This document shows, one piece after another, positions 60,617 through 64,000 of a stretch of DNA of 64,000 nucleotides. Position numbers and translations under genes: made by a program. Below the pieces are notes generated by a model. That model made no database searches. It was not told the origin of the DNA and saw only the letters and a list, made by a program, of their open reading frames with translations. Positions within the stretch are counted from its first letter, which is position 1, and each line of letters starts with the position of its first letter. The DNA comes from Candidatus Cottocaccamicrobium excrementipullorum (GTDB lineage Bacteria; Bacillota; Clostridia; Lachnospirales; Lachnospiraceae): assembly GCA_018713255.1 (NCBI GenBank), contig DVFL01000012.1:62001-126000 (forward strand), in the 5' to 3' direction.

Positions 60617-62035
60617 ATGGATTTTACACCTAGATTATATGAAACTAGCGGCAGCGCTGTGATTGGCGGACGGCAGGTTGACTACCGCACAGAGTGCGGA
60701 GACTGGCCGGTATATGCCGAGGATGGCGGGCTGCTGGGTACCATGTTCAGTTATGCTTATCTTTCCACCAGCCAGGAGGACAGCCAGCGTCCTGTGGTTT
60801 TTGCCTTTAATGGCGGGCCAGGCTCCTCCTCCCTCTGGCTTCACGCCGGTTTTCTGGCGCCGGAGACAGTCAAGATGCCTAATCCTCTTAATCCCCCCAC
60901 AATGCCGCCATACGCCCTGGAGCCCAATGATGAATGTATCCTGGACGTAAGTGATATTGTGCTGATTGATCCTATGGGGACAGGGTACGGATTGGTGCTT
61001 AATGAGGAGCGTCAGGGGGAAGCGTACTCCATTGAATCTGATGCCAAGATTTTTGCACAGTTTATTGAAAGCTGGAAAATTTCCCACGGGCGGGAAAACA
61101 GCCCTGTATACCTTTTAGCAGAAAGCTATGGTACTCTGCGGGCATGTACTATACCGGATATGCTCATTGGAGGTCCCACCACCGCCGTGGCTGAGACCAG
61201 GGGGTACAGCGTAAACGGCATTATTCTCATGGGCAGCGCTGTGGCCTGGAACCCGGGGAAAATGGCCTTTTTCGAGGGCGGTGTGGAGCAGATGACGCTG
61301 GCTTTCCCTACCATGGCTGCGTGCAGCTGGTATTTTACAGAAGGGGAAAAGCCGGATCTTGATAAGTATATGGATGAAGCATACGCTTTTGCCGGCGGGG
61401 ATCTGCTTCGCAGTTTATATGCGGGATACAGTATGCCGGAGGATGAGCGGGAGAAGATTATCTCCAGGCTGACTTATTTTACCGGCCTTGACCCGCAGCT
61501 GATTCGCCAGAATAACTGCCGCATCAGCGCAGAAGAATTTGCCAGCCGGCGCCTGGCCTCCCAGGGCCTGGATCTGGGCCTGTATGACGGGCGTTTCACG
61601 ATGCCCCACTCCGGCCAGCTGGGCTTTATGGCAGAACCCACCGCAGACGATCCAGCCATGGGGGCTTACGTTCCGGCATACTGCGGAGCCTTTGCTCTGA
61701 TGGCAAAGAAATTAGGCATCCGTATTGCGGAGCCCTATAAGGCTATTAACTTTAAAATTAACAGCCGCTGGGGCTATGAGGGACGCAAAACTCCTGCTGA
61801 GCATCTTCAGGCCGCTCTCAGGCGAAGCCCAGGTCTGCAGGTGATGTTTTGCTGCGGCCGCTATGATTTTGTCACCACGCCGGGACAGGCACGTTACCTG
61901 GCGAATCATCTGGACTGCGCTGGACGGCGGGTACTGGTGCGGGATTATGAATCTGGCCATATGCCCTACATCGGCTCAAGCCGCCGGGACCTTGCCCGGG
62001 ATATTCGGACTATGATAAGTGAGGTGAGCGGATGA
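60617..62035 (+). CDS. S10-family serine carboxypeptidase-like protein (first of two)
   Basis: Serine carboxypeptidase (S10, alpha/beta hydrolase fold). Oxyanion-region motif FNGGPGSSSLWLH near 58; nucleophile motif LAESYGTLR near 172 (S10 GESYG with Ala for the first Gly); catalytic Asp in CCGRYDFVTTPG near 414 and His in SGHMPYIG near 449. 472 aa, no signal peptide, unlike most eukaryotic S10 enzymes and many bacterial ones. Overlaps the next homologue by ATGA (62032-62035). S10 enzymes hydrolyse peptides from the C-terminus, but some members are acyltransferases. Confidence 0.88.
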   Translation: MDFTPRLYETSGSAVIGGRQVDYRTECGDWPVYAEDGGLLGTMFSYAYLSTSQEDSQRPVVFAFNGGPGSSSLWLHAGFLAPETVKMPNPLNPPTMPPYALEPNDECILDVSDIVLIDPMGTGYGLVLNEERQGEAYSIESDAKIFAQFIESWKISHGRENSPVYLLAESYGTLRACTIPDMLIGGPTTAVAETRGYSVNGIILMGSAVAWNPGKMAFFEGGVEQMTLAFPTMAACSWYFTEGEKPDLDKYMDEAYAFAGGDLLRSLYAGYSMPEDEREKIISRLTYFTGLDPQLIRQNNCRISAEEFASRRLASQGLDLGLYDGRFTMPHSGQLGFMAEPTADDPAMGAYVPAYCGAFALMAKKLGIRIAEPYKAINFKINSRWGYEGRKTPAEHLQAALRRSPGLQVMFCCGRYDFVTTPGQARYLANHLDCAGRRVLVRDYESGHMPYIGSSRRDLARDIRTMISEVSG

Positions 62036-63390
62036 GCGGGTTCAAGCCCTTCGCATGGGAGGGGATTAAGGTTCATTCCTCTGGCCTGAGATACAACGTG
62101 AGACTGGAGGATTATGTGCTTCGTGGAGAATCCGGCGGGGAGGAAGCCGTCATGTTTACCTGGTCCTATACCATGGAGAAGGGTGATCCCTCCAGGCCGG
62201 TAATATTTGCCTACAACGGCGGACCGGGAAGCCCCAGCGCCTGGCTGCACATGGGCCTGCTGGGCCCGAAGCTGGTGGAGATTCCCGGTTATCCTTCTTT
62301 TTCTGAAGGATGGAGGATACGAGACAATGAAGAGTTCCTGCTGGATCAGTGCGATCTTGTGCTGGTGGATCCTGCTGGTACCGGCTGGGCCGGCCTTCTG
62401 GATCAGAAGGCAGCAGGAGAGTACTACTCTGTTGCAGGAGATGGACGTGCCTTTGCCAGGCTTATTGCCGGCTGGCTTAAGGACAGAGGACGGGAGAAAA
62501 GCCCGGTGTATATCCTGGGGGAGAGCTACGGCACCATCCGCAGCCTGGCATTGGCTGATGCTCTGCCGGAAACCATTGACTTAAGAGGAATTATCCACAT
62601 TGGTGTGTCCTTTAACGTGGGCGCCAAGGGAGCCATGTATGTGGAGCCTAATGTGCGCCGCCTTGGAGCAAATGCCGCTGCCTGCCGCTACCACTATCAT
62701 CAGGATGTTGAAGAAGAAAAATTTATCAAGGATGCCATGGAGTTTGCCTGCGGCGACTATGCCCGCGCTCTGCTCCTTGGAAGCAGGCTTGACAGGAAGG
62801 AGTATGAGGAGGTCCTTGGCCGCCTTGCTTATTATACAGGGCTTGATCCAGATATGCTTAGACGAAACCACCTGCGTTTTTCGGAGCAGGACTTTATGCT
62901 GGGGCTGGTTCCTGGTTCTCTGCTGAGTATGTATGATTCTCGTCTTACCCATGTCTTTAAATCTGGTGAGGACAGCACGAAATATGATCTTAAGTATGAT
63001 CCCTTTATGGAAGGGGCTGCGGATATTTTTGAGGAGGCTCTTTTGCAGTACGCTGGTTCAGAACTGGCTGTGCCTGAAGGACGCCGGAGGGAGGCTTCAT
63101 CCGTGGATATTGCGGAACGCTGGGATTATGCAGGTTATAAAAAGGATACCCTGGCTCTTCCTGAAGAACTGATGAAGGTCCGCCCAAGGCTTCAGATGCT
63201 TTTCGTCTCAGGGCGCTACGATTTATCCAGCACTTTTGATTTTGTGGACTGGTACCTGTCCCACTATGATCTGGATCCAGAACGTACCGATCGGCTGGTG
63301 CTGCCCTCCGGCCATGCGTCTTATGTGGGCGCCGGGATGGCTGAAGAGCTGTCACGACGCATTCGGAAATTCGTTTGTTCAAGCAGATGA
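62032..63390 (+). CDS. S10-family serine carboxypeptidase-like protein (second of two)
   Basis: Homologue of the preceding gene. FAYNGGPGSPSAWLHMG near 60, nucleophile LGESYGTIR near 163 (canonical GESYG), catalytic Asp in VSGRYDLSSTFD near 400 and His in SGHASYVG near 428. 452 aa, no signal peptide. The start overlaps the stop of the first S10 gene (ATGA), so the two are translationally coupled; they may form a heteromer or act on different residues. Last gene of the operon before a strong terminator. Confidence 0.9.
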   Translation: MSGFKPFAWEGIKVHSSGLRYNVRLEDYVLRGESGGEEAVMFTWSYTMEKGDPSRPVIFAYNGGPGSPSAWLHMGLLGPKLVEIPGYPSFSEGWRIRDNEEFLLDQCDLVLVDPAGTGWAGLLDQKAAGEYYSVAGDGRAFARLIAGWLKDRGREKSPVYILGESYGTIRSLALADALPETIDLRGIIHIGVSFNVGAKGAMYVEPNVRRLGANAAACRYHYHQDVEEEKFIKDAMEFACGDYARALLLGSRLDRKEYEEVLGRLAYYTGLDPDMLRRNHLRFSEQDFMLGLVPGSLLSMYDSRLTHVFKSGEDSTKYDLKYDPFMEGAADIFEEALLQYAGSELAVPEGRRREASSVDIAERWDYAGYKKDTLALPEELMKVRPRLQMLFVSGRYDLSSTFDFVDWYLSHYDLDPERTDRLVLPSGHASYVGAGMAEELSRRIRKFVCSSR

Positions 63391-63417
63391 GATGATAGGA
63401 TAGATTTGTTATTTCTG

Positions 63418-63463
63418 ACTGCGCCGGCAGGCAGCGCTCCAGCTGCCCGCCGGCGCAGTTTTT
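63418..63463 (+). terminator. Terminator of the LysR-linked operon
   Basis: ACTGCGCCGGC pairs with GCCGGCGCAGT, with inner GCAGC/GCTGC pairing and a T5 run (63459-63463). Confidence 0.88.
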
Positions 63464-63512
63464 ATCCCTGACTTGACGGCGCCTGCCCGGCGGCGGACTT
63501 TCAGCGCAGACC

Positions 63513-63541
63513 TGGAAACGTTCTTTTTGTTTTGATATAAT
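63513..63541 (+). promoter_or_regulatory. Promoter of the vWA gene
   Basis: TGGAAA (63513-63518), 17-nt spacer, TATAAT (63536-63541); the 5' leader has small GAGAC/GTCTC and GGCTT/AAGCC hairpins. Confidence 0.55.
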
Positions 63542-63646
63542 AGGATGGAGAAGGTCTGAGACGCCTTGTCTCACCCTGCAGCGTTCTCCTGCATAAGATA
63601 GATCAGGGCTTATCCAAAGCCTAAATAAAGAAAAGGAGAATCAGCT

Positions 63647-64000
63647 ATGGGGTTAACAAATTCAAACAAAGTTGTAAGTACAAATCAAATGGGGTGTTCT
63701 GATTATATCAAGATCACTCTTGCCCTTGCCGCTTCGCCGGATATTATCAGCAATCCTACGGACATTGTTTTGATTCTGGACCGTTCCGGAAGCATGGCAG
63801 GAAGCGCTCTGGCGAATTTAAAGCTGGGAGCAAAGAAATTTATTTCCATTATTGACGAGGCAACAGACGGATCGCAGGACGGTCAAATTGGTTCCGGCAG
63901 CCGCATTGGCATTGTCAGTTTTGCTGATACGGCAGTGCAGAACACACAGCTGATTACCTCGGTGGATGCGTTAAATGCGGCAGTAGACAGCCTGACAGCA
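63647..64000 (+). CDS. Von Willebrand factor A-domain protein (partial, runs off the window)
   Basis: First 118 codons only. After an unusual N-terminus (MGLTNSNKVVSTNQMG, no signal peptide) a vWA domain begins: VLILDRSGSMAGS is the MIDAS DxSxS metal site near residue 48, and RIGIVSFADTAV near 88 is a core beta strand. Strong AAAAGGAG ribosome site. Comparable clostridial proteins are long, repetitive surface proteins, but that cannot be judged from this piece. Not preceded by the LysR operon promoter; it has its own promoter. Confidence 0.85.
   Translation, partial: MGLTNSNKVVSTNQMGCSDYIKITLALAASPDIISNPTDIVLILDRSGSMAGSALANLKLGAKKFISIIDEATDGSQDGQIGSGSRIGIVSFADTAVQNTQLITSVDALNAAVDSLTA

Noticed and set aside
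1-64000. CRISPR array, rRNA, tRNA or insertion sequences
   Set aside because: No repeated spacers, conserved rRNA segments, tRNA cloverleaf or transposase-like frames were seen.

Overview
The window looks like chromosome of a spore-forming, mid-GC gut Clostridium of the Lachnospiraceae type. Spore genes are present (dipicolinate synthase dpaA/dpaB and a CotS-type coat protein). Regulation is Gram-positive in style: a T-box ahead of proS, AGGAGG-type ribosome sites, YesM/YesN two-component proteins and a BirA operator. Several genes serve plant-polysaccharide and hexuronate use. I found no rRNA, tRNA, CRISPR array, insertion sequence or prophage.

Layout. 0-7 kb: housekeeping genes rarA, an ENPP-like phosphodiesterase, rho with a long disordered insert, and an ABC-F protein behind an attenuator. 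7-18.7 kb: a polysaccharide locus made of a divergent YesM/YesN-like sensor and regulator, a sugar ABC importer (binding lipoprotein and two permeases), an 816-residue protein of unknown family and a GH28 beta-helix enzyme. 18.7-24.6 kb: a CNNM/CorC-type transporter (-) and T-box/proS/cca (+), fired from back-to-back consensus promoters, then a CotS-like protein. 24.7-36.4 kb: phosphosugar mutase, DUF368 polyprenyl-phosphate transporter, tagaturonate reductase under two matched operators, GH31 glycosidase with a divergent AraC regulator, a nucleotidyltransferase, CBS-type pyrophosphatase, flavin reductase and shikimate kinase. 36.4-45.6 kb, mostly minus strand: class A PBP with a coupled small membrane protein, bioY with a BirA operator, dpaB/dpaA opposite dapA, a metallophosphatase and a flotillin. 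45.8-54.7 kb: TIM-barrel isomerase-like protein and 2-hydroxyacid dehydrogenase, serine dehydratase subunits (-), a YfcC-type transporter with an M20 amidohydrolase, recQ and a GNAT protein. 55-63.4 kb: a LysR regulator opposite a six-gene operon (class V PLP enzyme, RidA-like protein, GPH/MFS transporter, amidohydrolase, two tandem S10 serine carboxypeptidase homologues). The window ends inside a von Willebrand A-domain protein.

The two most interesting points. First, the CNNM/CorC gene has a consensus promoter, a 5' leader of about 290 nt, and within it a 27-codon ORF that begins with alternating Asp residues and a Pro. This resembles the ribosome-destabilising leader peptides that sense Mg2+ in enterobacteria, and it is followed by a terminator-like hairpin. 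Second, the LysR-linked operon combines a PLP enzyme, RidA, an amidohydrolase, a GPH transporter and two signal-less S10 homologues. I do not recognise this as a described pathway. Smaller regulatory findings include a possible leaderless leader ORF spanning the attenuator of the ABC-F gene, phased direct repeats ahead of the sugar-importer gene, and paired palindromes around the uxaB promoter.
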